Positions 1-47,131 of a stretch of 64,000 nt of DNA are shown in pieces (position 1 is the stretch's first letter; the number at the start of each line of letters is the position of its first letter). Made by a program: the position numbers and the translations under genes. Source of the DNA: Nematostella vectensis (lineage: Eukaryota > Cnidaria > Anthozoa > Actiniaria > Edwardsiidae); assembly GCF_932526225.1 (NCBI RefSeq), contig NC_064038.1:2358001-2422000 (forward strand), read 5' to 3'. The notes beneath the pieces were generated by a model. It was not told the origin of the DNA. It saw only the letters and a list, made by a program, of their open reading frames with translations, and did not search any database.

Positions 1-190
1 TCTCACAGCTGTGGATTCTTGAAGTTACTTTCCAGTGTTTCCAGTCTTCTCGGAGAAGAAAACTAAACTGGAGGTCCTGTCTCTTCAAACTGTACTACAC
101 TAACCTGAACTGAAGGGATGTATAAAAACAAGGGGGATGCAATAAATCCTCTGGCAACGACCACCCTCAGTGATAGTGCTTAATAACAAT
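1..190 (+). repeat. SINE tail, 5'-truncated copy
   Basis: The stretch shares its core with the tRNA-derived SINE at 46372-46655: a 'ttccagtcttctcggagaag' block, a 'ggaggtcctgtctcttcaa' block, and an end containing 'caataaatcctctggcaacg'. The tRNA-like head with A and B boxes is missing, either because the copy is truncated or because the window starts inside it. No coding potential is visible. Confidence 0.7.
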
Positions 191-213
191 ACACACAAGG
201 GAGCACTTTATGC

Positions 214-813
214 CCGGGGTGTGCAATATATAAAAATCGATATCAAAAATATGATCGATAAGTTGAAATCAATCGATAATCCTTGATTCATTGATATCAA
301 TTGTATCGAATGATCGATATTAATCGATACTCACAAAATTCTTCCCAATTGAGGCTATCAATTTTATATCGATCTCTCCAGACTGCAGCAATAATTTGTA
401 ACAAGTAGTGTAGTATATACTATGTACAGTGTTGTTTTTTTACAGCCTGACTGCAACAATGGTTTCACTACTTCAAGTTAATTGTGTAGCATCAATAAAC
501 ATTATTCTGGACGCTGTGGCGAAAACTACTGTGGCTACTACTAGTTGGTGCTGGTTCCTTAGTTTTCACGTTTTGTTTTCACATTGCGATTAAAAAAAAA
601 ACGTTTGTTAAATCTCTGGTACTCATCTTTTATTTTTTCCCGATTTAATCAATAAATTGACATAAATTGATCAGGTCCATTGAAAAATCGACAACTATCG
701 ATTTTCCTCACAATTTTTCTATTGATTGCTATCGATTACCGATACCATTAACTAATTTTATCGATTGAAGTCAATTAATATTGATTATTGATTCTATCAA
801 TTGCACACCCCTG
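214..813. mobile_element. AT-rich MITE with hAT-like termini
   Basis: The left end reads CCGGGGTGTGCAAT and the right end, read in reverse, CAGGGGTGTGCAATTGATAG, so the two form terminal inverted repeats. The CAGGGGTGTG start resembles hAT-superfamily ends. The possible target duplication (ctttatg at 206-212 against cttaatg at 815-821) is imperfect. The interior is very AT-rich with many ATCGAT/TCGATA motifs that fold back on each other. There is no transposase frame, so it would be non-autonomous. Confidence 0.6.
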
Positions 814-2194
814 GCTTAATGTGGAGCCTAGCTCTGTTGTGTCTTCCGCACCAGTATAGCTGATGGAAGTAAGGACATAATCCAGCCAGTGCTTTAAATA
901 CTGCCATAATAACTATCCCCCCCCGCCCTATCCATCAGCACGGCCCATGGAAGTTGTCCTTGCTTATTTTTAATTCCTACAATAAAATCCTCACCCTTGT
1001 GGATCCAGTTACAGCAAAATCATGAGGTTTAGAATTACAGAAGTCCACATGTGTGACCGCACCATACTCTCTTGCAAAGATGGGCGACTAGAAGGAATGA
1101 CATTATTTACAAGATCAGAAAACAGCAAACACTCGAGGCACTTCCAAGTCCGAGTCCATGCGGTATATAAGTTACCTTATAGATTTCAACGTCAAGAAAC
1201 ATCACTTAAACATTATATTTTCTAGCAGTGGTCCGCTAGCCTGCAATTTTTTAAATGTGCTTAGTTAAGGGTATAAAGTAAGATTTAGAAATCCAATCAT
1301 CGAACTCACGAAGTTTGTGTTTTTATCGGAAACAGCTAATAAAACACCGAGAGCGAAACAAGAATGGCGGATTCACAGTATGGAACATACGACTACTTAC
1401 GCTGAATTTCTTCCAGAATTTGGAGTCGCTATTCTGTTTCCTCTCTACTTTTGGATAGCGTTTCACTTGAATTTTGTGAAACTCGGACGCCATTTTGGAA
1501 ACACGTGCAGAGAATAATGAATATGCAGGCATCACCCACAGCGGACTATTCTATTAGATCCAGGCCCCAACAATTTGTCGGTCAATTCCCCACAGGATAT
1601 CAATCCGAAAAAAATATGAAGAACCCAACATTTTTTTTTTCTTTTTCTTTTTTTTTTATCTATCCCTTCCGAATCTTTTACTGGCGTTTATCATTTCCGT
1701 ATTTATTTTATTTTATTTATTTTTTCATAATTGCAGTATTATGAAAATGCAAAGTCTCCCCTCCCTCCCCTCCCCTTAAAATGTTTTGTGTTCCCAAATC
1801 AAACTTTGAGTTTGTTTTGCTATACTTGTTATGTCCACAAATCGTCTTTTACTTTTATGAGATTGTTGAACGGGATGTTTCTCCATAATAACTTGTAAGA
1901 AGAAGCGCATCTGAATTAAGCCGCAAAAGTCAAATTGGAGCGCTTTAAATTGGAGAAAACGCTATGAGCAGTTAACCGAAATGATTCGTTCGTTGATAAA
2001 AAACATCACATCACATCATCTTCGCAAACAAACCAAGCTGAAAAAATATGAAAACTAGAGGAATCAGGACTTGGAATTAGCAATGGAAATAAGCAGTACA
2101 CACTGCTTGGTCAAGGGGAGAGATAATTTGTGCCCGGGGGCAGATAACTGTGTTTTTGCTGAGGTGTAACGAAGCGATAAAGAACACAACCAGC
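814..2194. other. Upstream region of the coiled-coil gene; no gene seen
   Basis: Short frames here lack any recognisable domain. There is a pyrimidine-rich, T-rich stretch around 1630-1735. The promoter and 5' UTR of the downstream coiled-coil gene probably lie here, but no core promoter motif is convincing. The frame used by the first proposed coding exon is open back to 2093 with no earlier ATG. Confidence 0.4.
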
Positions 2195-37044
<34,850 letters not shown>

Positions 37045-37307
37045 CAGCAAAGCGAATCATCCACTGTGACTCTGAAGGTTTTGTGCGCATTTGAAAATTT
37101 CTGTGTTCTCCCAGGAATCCCTTTTTCCTAGGGGCAATACAAATTTTGCGCGAAAAGCAATGTGGCTCGAGTTTTTAACCATGTTGCTATTCGTTAACTA
37201 TTCCAGTAACATCTATACCTTTTTTTCCCTCTATTTATAACCCAAAATGTAAATAGTAGTTGTTTTAATATTATTTATTTAGGTTTTTTTGCTACTATAT
37301 ACATTTT

Positions 37308-37313
37308 AATAAA
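37308..37313 (+). terminator. Candidate poly(A) signal of the coiled-coil gene
   Basis: AATAAA about 265 bp after the TAG stop in an AT-rich 3' region. Confidence 0.55.
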
Positions 37314-37984
37314 TGTGTTAAATCGCCTATCTCCAGAGCCAATTCCTTATTACTGTTCAATCCTCTTTCCGTCCGTTTTCGTTTCTTTTGCTCCCAACAC
37401 ACGTTGACGAGTTGATCAGTGAGTCTGGCAGCCGCCATTTTGTCATCCCAGCATAAGTGTGAGAAAACATCCATTACCGTCCGCTTATTAGGGAAAGCAA
37501 TTGCAATACTTTTAATATAACTTGATAAATAAAGTATAATCTTTGTTTTAGATGGTTATTCCAAGATTCCAATTTTCATGAATATTGAATAGAAATAACC
37601 TGTGCCTGACTAGGACTCTTTAATCGAGCGTTTTAGCCAGTTTCACGATCATGCACAATACGCGCAAAAGCGAGGTCAATTCTATATTTACATCTCAATG
37701 TCTTAGTCTCTTCCGAAGGCGTCTCAAGTGAATTGGGAAAAAGGCTTTTTTTCGATTTCGGGCTTCCTGTGGAGTGTTCAAGAAAGAGTGGGGCCTGGGT
37801 TGGAAAGATCTCATTTCTTTTTTTTTTTCCCCTCCCCTTATTCCGGTCTCTGGTTCAACTCGCCACAGGAACCCCAATTAATAAAAAAAACTGAAAAAGT
37901 AAAAAACATTTGAGATGCCTGCGGAGGAGGCTAGTCTTGCAGTTTTCATGAAAATGCGCGCGCATCTGAATTGTTAAAAGCTAA

Positions 37985-38295
37985 CGGAGGCCCGATTCAT
38001 ACGTCACGCCGCTGTCGTGCTGCACGGAAAAAACACGACACTGATTCATACGTCACGCCCCTGTCGTGCTGCACGGAAAAAGCACGAATGATTCAGACGT
38101 CACGACCCTGTCGTACTGCACGGCAAAAACACGACACTGATTCATACGTCACGCCCCTGTCGTGCTGCACCGTAAAAGCATGACTGATTCAGACGTCACG
38201 ACCCTGTCGTACTGCACGGCAAAAACACGACACTGATTCATACGTCACGCCCCTGTCGTGCTGCACGGAAAAAGCACGACACTGATTCAAACGTC
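37985..38295. repeat. About 45-bp array between the convergent genes, 6 copies
   Basis: Units contain 'gattcatacgtcacgcccct' and 'gtcgtgctgcacggaaaaa'. Each has an ACGTCA half-site (the reverse of TGACGT, a CRE half-site). It lies between the 3' ends of two convergent genes, so a promoter role is unlikely. Confidence 0.9.
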
Positions 38296-38449
38296 GAGCT
38301 TTTGATGCGCCGAATAAAATACCTTTATTTAATATGTGCAACAGAAACTTCGCGACGTATGAATCAACGTTGATAATCAATGTCAAACGTTTATAATCAA
38401 TGTCAATCCTATATTTACATTTCCGTTTCCCTATTCCAATATACTCTAT

Positions 38450-41400
38450 TTACTCCAAGGCGTGTGTCATGGCAACCTCTTTGCGCGAGTGTTTGTTTCT
38501 CATCATCTCGTCCCAGTGCTCCCTGGCGAAGCCGTTTGCGCGGGAACTGATGACTACTTCGCCGATGATGTCATCGCTCATTAGCAAGTCATGGTTCATG
38601 ACGCGTAATGTGATGACGTAATCATTCACTCGACTCTTGTCAATGTCCAGTATAAACCCCTGGTTCCACACCGGGCTTAGCGACCGTTTGCATTTGGTAC
38701 GCCGCGACTCGATGACTTTGTCGTCTATGCTTAGGATGACTTTGCAGTAAGGAGCTGCGGGAAAATCCAGTCCAATTCCCTTAAGCCCGGTGCACACGGT
38801 GGGGAATATTTCACGCGTGCACTTCGCTCACTGCCTCGCGAGGCCAAAACTCAAAGTGTGCGGACGTCGATTGAACGAAATTACGTCTTGAGAGCAACTA
38901 AGGCAAAATTCTCACTTGTTTGAACTGTGAGTTTCTGTGCTCGCGAGGCAGTAAGCAAAGTGCACGCGTGAAATATTCCTCGCCGTGTGCTCCGGGCTTC
39001 GGGCATTCAAGCTATAGGCTTGCGCGAAACCAAACGAAGCGCGCGCTGCATGACGGTAGTTACGGTAGGTTTCCCGGGCGAGTGCGCGCGCATGCTTATA
39101 GCTAGAATGGCCTATTAGCGAATTAACGAGGTGATCGCGATAGTTGCGTGCCCCCTTAATAACGGGACGTCCGTAATATTGGGGTATGATAAGTTCCAAC
39201 AGATAATTATTATTAAAGAAAGATATTCGTACAAAGACATTCAAATGTCGGCAACAAAACAAACTAGCAAACCCTCGATTGGGGAGGGATCTTTGTGTGT
39301 TTTATCGCGTTAGTATTTTTATCGTATTACAGGTATCAGAATACCTCTGTGTATGTTGCTTAAAACTCGTTCCCAGAGGTTGTGTATTGTGGCTTTGATG
39401 GGATACCTATGTGTGTTGCGTTACTTGTGCGGTGTGCGTTACCTGTGCGATGTGTGTTGCGTTACCTGTGTAATGTGTGTTGTGTTACCTGTGCGATGTG
39501 TGTTGCGTTACCTGTGCGATGTGTGTTACGTTACCTGTGCTCTTGACTAGGCTGACTTTTGGTAACGCCGTTGCTTTCAGTACGATGATACTGATCCGGT
39601 TGGCCTGAGCCTCGTATCTGAGGGAGACAGACAGCTCGCCTCGTGAGTAACTGAACGAGCGCTGTCGAGATTGCTGTCACACAAATACAACATGTCAGTA
39701 GTGAAAAGTCTTCCGTGATTTCCTATAAAGGGGATATACCATCACAGTGCCGTAGCAGGCCTCGAAATATTGGGGTGTGGGGGCATACCAAAACATCAAG
39801 GAAATATTTGGGGCACAGCCACGCCTCTACTGGTCATTTCCTTATAAATATAGGGGGTAGGGGGCATACAAAAACATCAAGGAAATATTAGGGGCACAGC
39901 CACGCCTCTACTGGTCATTTCCTTATAAATATAAATATAGGGGGTGGGGGGCATACAAAAACATCAAGGAAATATTAGGGGCACAGCCACGCCTCTACTG
40001 GTCATTTCCTTATAAATATAGGGGGTGGGGGGGGCATACAAAAACATCAAGGAAATATTAGGGGCACAGCCACGCCTCTACTGGTCATTTCCTTATAAAT
40101 ATAAATATAGGGGGTGGGGGGGGCATACAAAAACATCAAGGAAATATTAGGGGCACAGCCACGCCTCTACTAGTCATTTCCTTATAAATATAGGGGGTGG
40201 GGGGCATACAAAAACATCAAGGAAATATTAGGGGCACAGCCACGCCTCTACTGGTCATTTCCTTATAAATATAAATATAGGGGGTGTGGGGGCATACAAA
40301 AACATCAAGGAAATATTAGGGGCACAGCCACGCCTCTACTGGTCATTTCCTTATAAATATAGGGGGTGGGGGGGCATACAAAAACATCAAGGAAATATTA
40401 GGGGCACAGCCACGCCTCTACTGGTCATTTCCTTATAAATATAAATATAGGGGGTGGGGGGCATACAAAAACATCAAGGAAATATTAGGGGCACAGCCAC
40501 GCCTCTACTGGTCATTTCCTTATAAATATAGGGGGTGGGGGGGCATACAAAAACATCAAGGAAATATTAGGGGCACAGCCACGCCTCTACTGGTCATTTC
40601 CTTATAAATATAAATATAGGGGGTGGGGGGGCATACAAAAACATCAAGGAAATATTAGGGGCACAGCCACGCCTCTACTGGTCATTTCCTTATAAATATA
40701 GGGGATGGGGGGCATACAAAAACATCAAGGAAATATTAGGGGCACAGCCACGCCTCTACTGGTCATTTCCTTATAAAGATAAGGGATGGGGGCATACAAA
40801 AACATCAAGGAAATATTAGGGGCACAGCCACGCCTTTACTGGTCATTTCCTTATAAATATAAATATAGGGGGTGGGGGGGGCATACAAAAACATCAAGGA
40901 AATATTAGGGGCACAGCCACGCCTCTACTGGTCATTTCCTTATAAATATAAATATAGGGGGTGGGGGGGCATACAAAAACATCAAGGAAATATTAGGGGC
41001 ACAGCCACGCCTCTACTGGTCATTTCCTTATAAATATAGGGGGTGGGGGGGGCATACAAAAACATCAAGGAAATATTAGGGGCACAGCCACGCCTCTACT
41101 GGTCATTTCCTTATAAATATAAATATAGGGGGTGTGGGGGCATACAAAAACATCAAGGAAATATTAGGGGCACAGCCACGCCTCTACTGGTCATTTCCTT
41201 ATAAATATAGGGGGTGGGGGGGCATACAAAAACATCAAGGAAATATTAGGGGCACAGCCACGCCTCTACTGGTCATTTCCTTATAAATATAAATATAGGG
41301 GGTGGGGGGCATACAAAAACATCAAGGAAATATTAGGGGCACAGCCACGCCTCTACTGGTCATTTCCTTATAAATATAGGGGGTGGGGGGGCATACAAAA

Positions 41401-44400
41401 ACATCAAGGAAATATTAGGGGCACAGCCACGCCTCTACTGGTCATTTCCTTATAAATATAAATATAGGGGGTGGGGGGGCATACAAAAACATCAAGGAAA
41501 TATTAGGGGCACAGCCACGCCTCTACTGGTCATTTCCTTATAAATAAAAATATAGGGGGTGGGGGCATACAAAAACATCAAGGAAATATTAGGGGCACAG
41601 CCACGCCTCTACTGGTCATTTCCTTATAAATATAGGGGATGGGGGGCATACAAAAACATCAAGGAAATATTAGGGGCACAGCCACGCCTCTACTGGTCAT
41701 TTCCTTATAAAGATAAGGGATGGGGGCATACAAAAACATCAAGGAAATATTAGGGGCACAGCCACGCCTTTACTGGTCATTTCCTTATAAATATAAATAT
41801 AGGGGGTGGGGGGGGCATACAAAAACATCAAGGAAATATTAGGGGCACAGCCACGCCTCTACTGGTCATTTCCTTATAAATATAAATATAGGGGGTGGGG
41901 GGGCATACAAAAACATCAAGGAAATATTAGGGGCACAGCCACGCCTCTACTGGTCATTTCCTTATAAATATAGGGGGTGGGGGGGGGCATACAAAAACAT
42001 CAAGGAAATATTAGGGGCACAGCCACGCCTCTACTGGTCATTTCCTTATAAATATAAATATAGGGGGTGTGGGGGCATACAAAAACATCAAGGAAATATT
42101 AGGGGCACAGCCACGCCTCTACTGGTCATTTCCTTATAAATATAGGGGGTGGGGGGGCATACAAAAACATCAAGGAAATATTAGGGGCACAGCCACGCCT
42201 CTACTGGTCATTTCCTTATAAATATAAATATAGGGGGTGGGGGGCATACAAAAACATCAAGGAAATATTAGGGGCACAGCCACGCCTCTACTGGTCATTT
42301 CCTTATAAATATAGGGGGTGGGGGGGCATACAAAAACATCAAGGAAATATTAGGGGCACAGCCACGCCTCTACTGGTCATTTCCTTATAAATATAAATAT
42401 AGGGGGTGGGGGGGCATACAAAAACATCAAGGAAATATTAGGGGCACAGCCACGCCTCTACTGGTCATTTCCTTATAAATAAAAATATAGGGGGTGGGGG
42501 CATACAAAAACATCAAGGAAATATTAGGGGCACAGCCACGCCTCTACTGGTCATTTCCTTATAAATATAGGGGATGGGGGGCATACAAAAACATCAAGGA
42601 AATATTAGGGGCACAGCCACGCCTCTACTGGTCATTTCCTTATAAAGATAAGGGATGGGGGCATACAAAAACATCAAGGAAATATTAGGGGCACAGCCAC
42701 GCCTTTACTGGTCATTTCCTTATAAATATAAATATAGGGGGTGGGGGGGGCATACAAAAACATCAAGGAAATATTAGGGGCACAGCTACGCCTCTACTGG
42801 TCATTTCCTTATAAATATAAATATAGGGGGTGGGGGGGCATACAAAAACATCAAGGAAATATTAGGGGCACAGCCACGCCTCTACTGGTCATTTCCTTAT
42901 AAATATAGGGGGTGGGGGGGCATACAAAAACATCAAGGAAATATTAGGGGCACTGCCACGCCTTTACTGGTCATTTCCTTATAAATATAAATATAGGGGG
43001 TGGGGGGGCATACAAAAACATCAAGGACATATTAGGGGTACAGCCACGCCTCTACTGGTCATTTCCTTATAAATATAAATATAGGGGTGGGGGGCATACA
43101 AAAACATCAAGGAAATATTAGGGGCACAGCCACGCCTCTACCGGTCATTTCCTTATAAATATAGGGGGTGGGGGGGCATACAAAAACATCAAGGAAATAT
43201 TAGGGGCACAGCCACGCCTCTACTGGTCATTTCCTTATAAATATAGGGGGTGGGGGGGGCATACAAAAACATCAAGGAAATATTAGGGGCACAGCCACGC
43301 CTCCACTGGTCATTTCCTTATAAATATAGGGGGTGGGGGGCATACAAAAACATCAAGGAAATATTAGGGGCACAGCCACGCCTCTACTGGTCATTTCCTT
43401 ATAAATAAAAATATAGGGGGTGGGGGCATACAAAAACATCAAGGAAATATTAGGGGCACAGCCACGCCTCTACTGGTCATTTCCTTATAAATAAAAATAT
43501 AGGGGGTGGGGGCATACAAAAACATCAAGGAAATATTAGGGGCACAGCCACGCCTTTACTGGTCATTTCCTTATAAATATAAATATAGGGGGTGGGGGGG
43601 CATACAAAAACATCAAGGAAATATTTGGGGCACAGCCACGCCTCTACTTGTCATTTCCTTATAAATATAAATATAGGGGGTGGGGGGCATACAAAAACAT
43701 CAAGGAAATATTAGGGGCACAGCCACGCCTCTACTGGTCATTTTCTTATAAATATAAATATAAATATAAATATAAATATAAATATAAATATAAATATAAA
43801 TATAGGTAGTGGGGGGGCACCAACCCCTCCCTGCTAGGGCCCTGCATCAGCTGTGTATCTAGTTTGTGTAAAGCGCAAAAGGTCAAGGTCTTATTACCAT
43901 GCACGCCCGATGATCTAAAAGTGTACATGTCCCTCGTTACATTCATTTTCAGTAATACGTGTACCATGTGAGCCTGTTGTACGGCATGACTGGTTTTGGT
44001 GACCGTCAAAATGTCGAATGACCCTGAGAACCAAGTTTAAAGGATGTTTCTATGTAGTCACATTGACATACAATGAAAAGCTTAAAAAACGCACACCCTA
44101 TACCCTGTTTTTCTTTTGTTTGTTTCTAAGTATCGTATGACTAAATCATTGTTAAAATCGCAAAAATAATGTTTTTTTTGGAATAGATTTCTTCTTTTTT
44201 TCGCAGAGGTTTCTTCAGCGGACACCAAAAAAAAGCGCTAAAGAACAAGAAACGTGACACGGAGAAAAGATCTGTTATCAGGGTAACCTGCCATCCTCCC
44301 CCCCCCCCCCCCCCCAAGATTGTGATCAAGGTCACCAGACCGGATGTTCTAACTCACAGCAAAAAACAAAAACAAAAAACCGCACTAGAAGGTAGAGAGA

Positions 44401-45736
44401 TGGAATATTCAATTCACCGAATTTGGTTACTAATGATGATTATTGCAGTATTTTGTTGTTATCTCCAAGAAAGAAATATTGCGCATTATAATCTAACTAG
44501 GAAGTAAACAAAAGGCTAAAGATAAAATGGGATTCTAGTTAAAAATTGTCGCTGTTTCGCGATTATTGCCAATAATTCACATTTCCCCAAGATAAATTCA
44601 GTTAAATGGCGCAGATTTATGCAATCTGAAAAATATTACTGAACTACAGTTCCAAGACAACAAATGACCAGTAGGCATAAGTTGACTATAGGCTCATAAG
44701 GGCAAATTAAAGGCCGTTTTATATTTTCTTTGAGTGCGGTTACTGACTTTTTTTAAGAATATAATATGGAAAAAAAGACATTCAACCACCGTAAAGATTC
44801 GAATTCTTTAAACAAGCGCCTCTACCTCCCCCTAAAAGAAGCTTAACAATAGTACCACTTCATCTGTATCTTCATTTTATTTAGCTCGCATTGTCTCTTC
44901 CTAGATCTTTCCCTTACCATTGTGTTCAATTATTTCTAGATCTTACCCTTGCCATTGTGTTCATCAATTCCTAGATCGTACCCTTACCATTGTGTCCAGA
45001 TCCCGCCATAAAATGGTTGCCTGGGTTGGGTGCCATTCTACATCTCGAAACGGGACACTCGTAAAACCAAGCATCTTACCGCGACTGAATTTATCGTAAG
45101 CAAACAGGCCCATACGTAAAGTTAAGTCCATCAAATCGCGCTCGGAATATCCTACAAACTCGAAGGTCTCATTAAAGATAGGCTGAGCCTCGTTGACTCG
45201 AATCTCCGTCTGGTAGAAATGCTCTGTGTCCGGTAATAATTGCAAGCGGACTTGAGAGTCAGGTGCTTTCCCGTACCACCGAGTGGGGATATTCAGCGCA
45301 CAGATGATATGAACCAATAAGCGCATATCATGGAAGTTGTAGTACAGCGAGAACTGAAGTTTGCACGGCCTGGATATCGGGACGGCATCATCATCATCGT
45401 TTCCTTGAGAGGTATTCTTGCCGCCTCGACACAAGCTAGGCGAGCTGTAGGGTGTAGACGAAGCCACAGCGTCGGGAATCGCATCTGATTTCTCAGAGCT
45501 ACTTTCCTCTGATTTATCTTGCTTTGTCTGGAAGCACCAGTGGAGTTTAGAGCTAAGGCACCCCTTGCAAACAGTCTTGCACAAGACGAGGAGTGATACA
45601 CCGACCAAACAACCAGCTACACATCCTGTTATGGCCGCAAAGGTGAAGCTATCTGCAAACGAAAATTCGTCATGCATTATAAACTCAAACGAGTAAAATT
45701 CGCGGCTTCTAAGCGCGTCCACTTACCTGGTGTCAT
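38450..45736 (-). CDS. Synaptotagmin-like protein, tandem C2 domains (372 aa)
   Basis: Four exons on minus: 45736-45727 (start, 10 nt), 45652-44988, 39673-39535, 38754-38450 (stop). The sum is 1119 nt and all phases match. Residues ~5-28 are one membrane segment followed by a Cys cluster (CKTVCKGC) that could be palmitoylated, then an acidic linker. C2A covers ~102-225 and C2B ~236-372, ending in the synaptotagmin-type helix (REHWDEMM...KEVAM). Ca2+ loops are degraded: C2A loop 1 lacks the first Asp and loop 3 reads FAYDKFSRGK; C2B loop 1 (LPKVSLVKSTAPY) has no Asp. Ca2+-independent membrane binding or trafficking is therefore inferred. If the 74-nt intron 1 is retained, an upstream ATG at 45722 stays in frame (MDALRS...). 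Which synaptotagmin subtype it is cannot be said. Confidence 0.88.
38781..39002. mobile_element. MITE next to the last exon's acceptor
   Basis: The left arm (agcccggtgcacacggtggg, then gaatatttcacgcgtgcact, ctgcctcgcgag) is matched in reverse by the right arm (agtgcacgcgtgaaatattc, cgtgtgctccgggctt), giving ~70-bp inverted repeats in a 222-bp element without coding capacity. Its left end is 27 bp from the acceptor of the final synaptotagmin-like exon (38755-38757). Confidence 0.85.
39398..39534. repeat. 23-bp repeats of the exon 3 donor (minus strand)
   Basis: On minus, synaptotagmin-like exon 3 ends AGCACAG|GTAACGTAACAC, and the next ~135 bp repeat 'gtaacgcaacacacatcgca' plus 'cag' about five times. 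Each copy regenerates CACAG|GTAACG. Confidence 0.9.
39765..43735. repeat. About 75-82 bp minisatellite, 4 kb, with higher-order units
   Basis: In intron 2 of the synaptotagmin-like gene. The unit runs 'gcatacaaaaacatcaagga', 'aatattaggggcacagccac', 'gcctctactggtcatttcct', 'tataaatatagggggtgggg', with an optional extra 'aatata'. A distinctive pair of units (ggggatgggg then aagggatggggg) recurs at about 40701, 41635 and 42570, so a ~935-bp higher-order block is present about three times. The array begins and ends with less perfect copies. Confidence 0.97.
43740..43806. repeat. AAATAT hexanucleotide microsatellite
   Basis: About ten 'aaatat' units directly follow the last minisatellite copy; it is an expansion of the 'aaatataaatata' stretch present inside the unit. 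Confidence 0.95.
43807..44903. other. Intron 2 of the synaptotagmin-like gene, distal part
   Basis: No gene or clear repeat is visible apart from a poly(C) run at 44298-44316. Short frames here have no recognisable domain. Confidence 0.4.
44904..44990. repeat. 35-bp repeats of the C2A exon donor (minus strand)
   Basis: On minus, the C2A exon ends GACACAATG|GTAAGGGTACGATC. The block AACACAATGGCAAGGGTAAG and AACACAATGGTAAGGGAAAG follow at exact 35-bp offsets (plus-strand 'cccttaccat' at 44981 and 44911, 'cccttgccat' at 44946). Confidence 0.85.
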
Positions 45737-46193
45737 ACCGCATCTAAAAAGAGCGTCGATGTCTTTTTTTTTTTTCAAATCTATGTCATTCTGACAAAGT
45801 GTACTGAGTACTTATTTAAGCTATACCCGTTACAGTGTGTCTTTATCCGTCGACTTCGCAAATAGAGAGGTATTTTCTTTGTTAATTTAGCGTAACCGAA
45901 TGCTTAGGCCATGTCAAATAATTGACCTTGTCTCAGACGGACAGCGGATCTGCATAAACCATTCTCATATAAAATTACCACAATGAGTTAACAATAGGAT
46001 TTGACAACTGGATTTCTATAGAACAAGCAGTCACAGTATTTGAATATTCCTTAATAAGAAATGACCCACTTTTGACCGCCAAGAGGGGGGTGGAAATGTG
46101 TAACCTATCATAAAATTTAAATCATACCGTAAATGCCACTTTTAGCGCCAAGCACCAAATAAGCGCCACCCCTTTATCTAGAGCGCCCCACTA

Positions 46194-47131
46194 TGGCGCG
46201 TTTTCAGGGTCAAAATTAATGTTGCGTGTCACGCATGAAATTACTTACGAATTAAAACTTTATACGCATTATTTGATATTCAAATGAAAACTTTTCGCAT
46301 TATTTGATTAACCTATTGAAACTTTTCGAATTATTTTATAATCGAACTAAAACTCTATGCATTATTTGGCTATTGGTTTAGCGCGTCGGCCTCTCACCGC
46401 TGTGGCCCAGGTTCGAATCCTGGCTCAAACTGGGGATTTTTTCCGGGTTCCTGCCTTGAATCGAATTTGTCACAAGTGAGTTGAAGTTATTCTCCCGTGT
46501 TTCCAGTCTTCTCGGATAAGGACACTAAACCGGAGGTCCCGTCTCTTCAAGCTGCACTACATTAACCTGAACCGAAGGGACGTAAAAGAACCACTGGGGA
46601 CGCAATAAACCCTCTGGCAGTGACCACCCCCAGTGACAGTGCTTACTTACCGAGGAATCGGTCTCCTAGTATTAGCGAAAGCTACTTATAGGAGTAATAA
46701 ATCAAAGTCAAAGTCAAAAGAATAGCGACCACAATTTTGCGGGTATTACTTGACTTCCGGAATAACATGTCTCCCATTTCCTGCTAATATTGTCTTCTTA
46801 CAAATTTGTCTAATGCTGTGTTAACGCAAATTACTTTCTAAGTACGACTCGTCTAGGCGTTCTTCGTAATACTCTCCTTAGCGGAGCCTGGTGCCAATAA
46901 TATTAAAATCCAATCTGGTTAAAATCGATATTCAAATAATGCGTTTAAACCAATAGTCAAATAATTCATAGAGTTTTAGTTCGATTATCAAATAATTCGA
47001 AAAGTTTCAATAGGTTATTCAAATAATGCGAAAAGTTTTCATCCGAATATCAAATAATGCGTATAAAAGTTTTAATTCGAAAGTAATTTCATGCGTGACA
47101 CGCAACATTAATTTACCCTGAAAACGCGCCA
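46194..47131. mobile_element. 938-bp MITE with ~185-bp inverted ends and TA target site
   Basis: Both ends start TGGCGCGTTTTCAGGGT when read inward and are flanked by TA (46192-46193 and 47132-47133). The arms run about 185 bp (to 46376 and from about 46945) and contain internal short repeats of the type 'aaataatgcgaaaagttt'. A TA duplication suggests a Tc1/mariner-like or related DNA transposon. A tRNA-derived SINE occupies part of the middle. No transposase is present. Confidence 0.85.
46367..46655 (+). repeat. tRNA-derived SINE, family A
   Basis: The head has an A-box-like TGGTTTAGCGCGTCGG and a perfect B box GGTTCGAATCC at 46410-46420. The body continues with 'gtgtttccagtcttctcgga', 'ggaggtcccgtctcttcaag' and 'gacgcaataaaccctctggc', and ends in 'gtgacagtgctta'. 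The acceptor stem does not pair, so it is not a tRNA gene. A 5'-less copy starts the window, and a related body is at 13180-13345. Confidence 0.85.

Noticed and set aside
38912-39262. 116-residue minus-strand frame
   Set aside because: It lies over the MITE arms and intron, has no domain, and is not in phase with neighbouring exons.
46367-46440. Functional tRNA gene
   Set aside because: A and B boxes are present but the acceptor stem does not pair and a SINE body follows directly.
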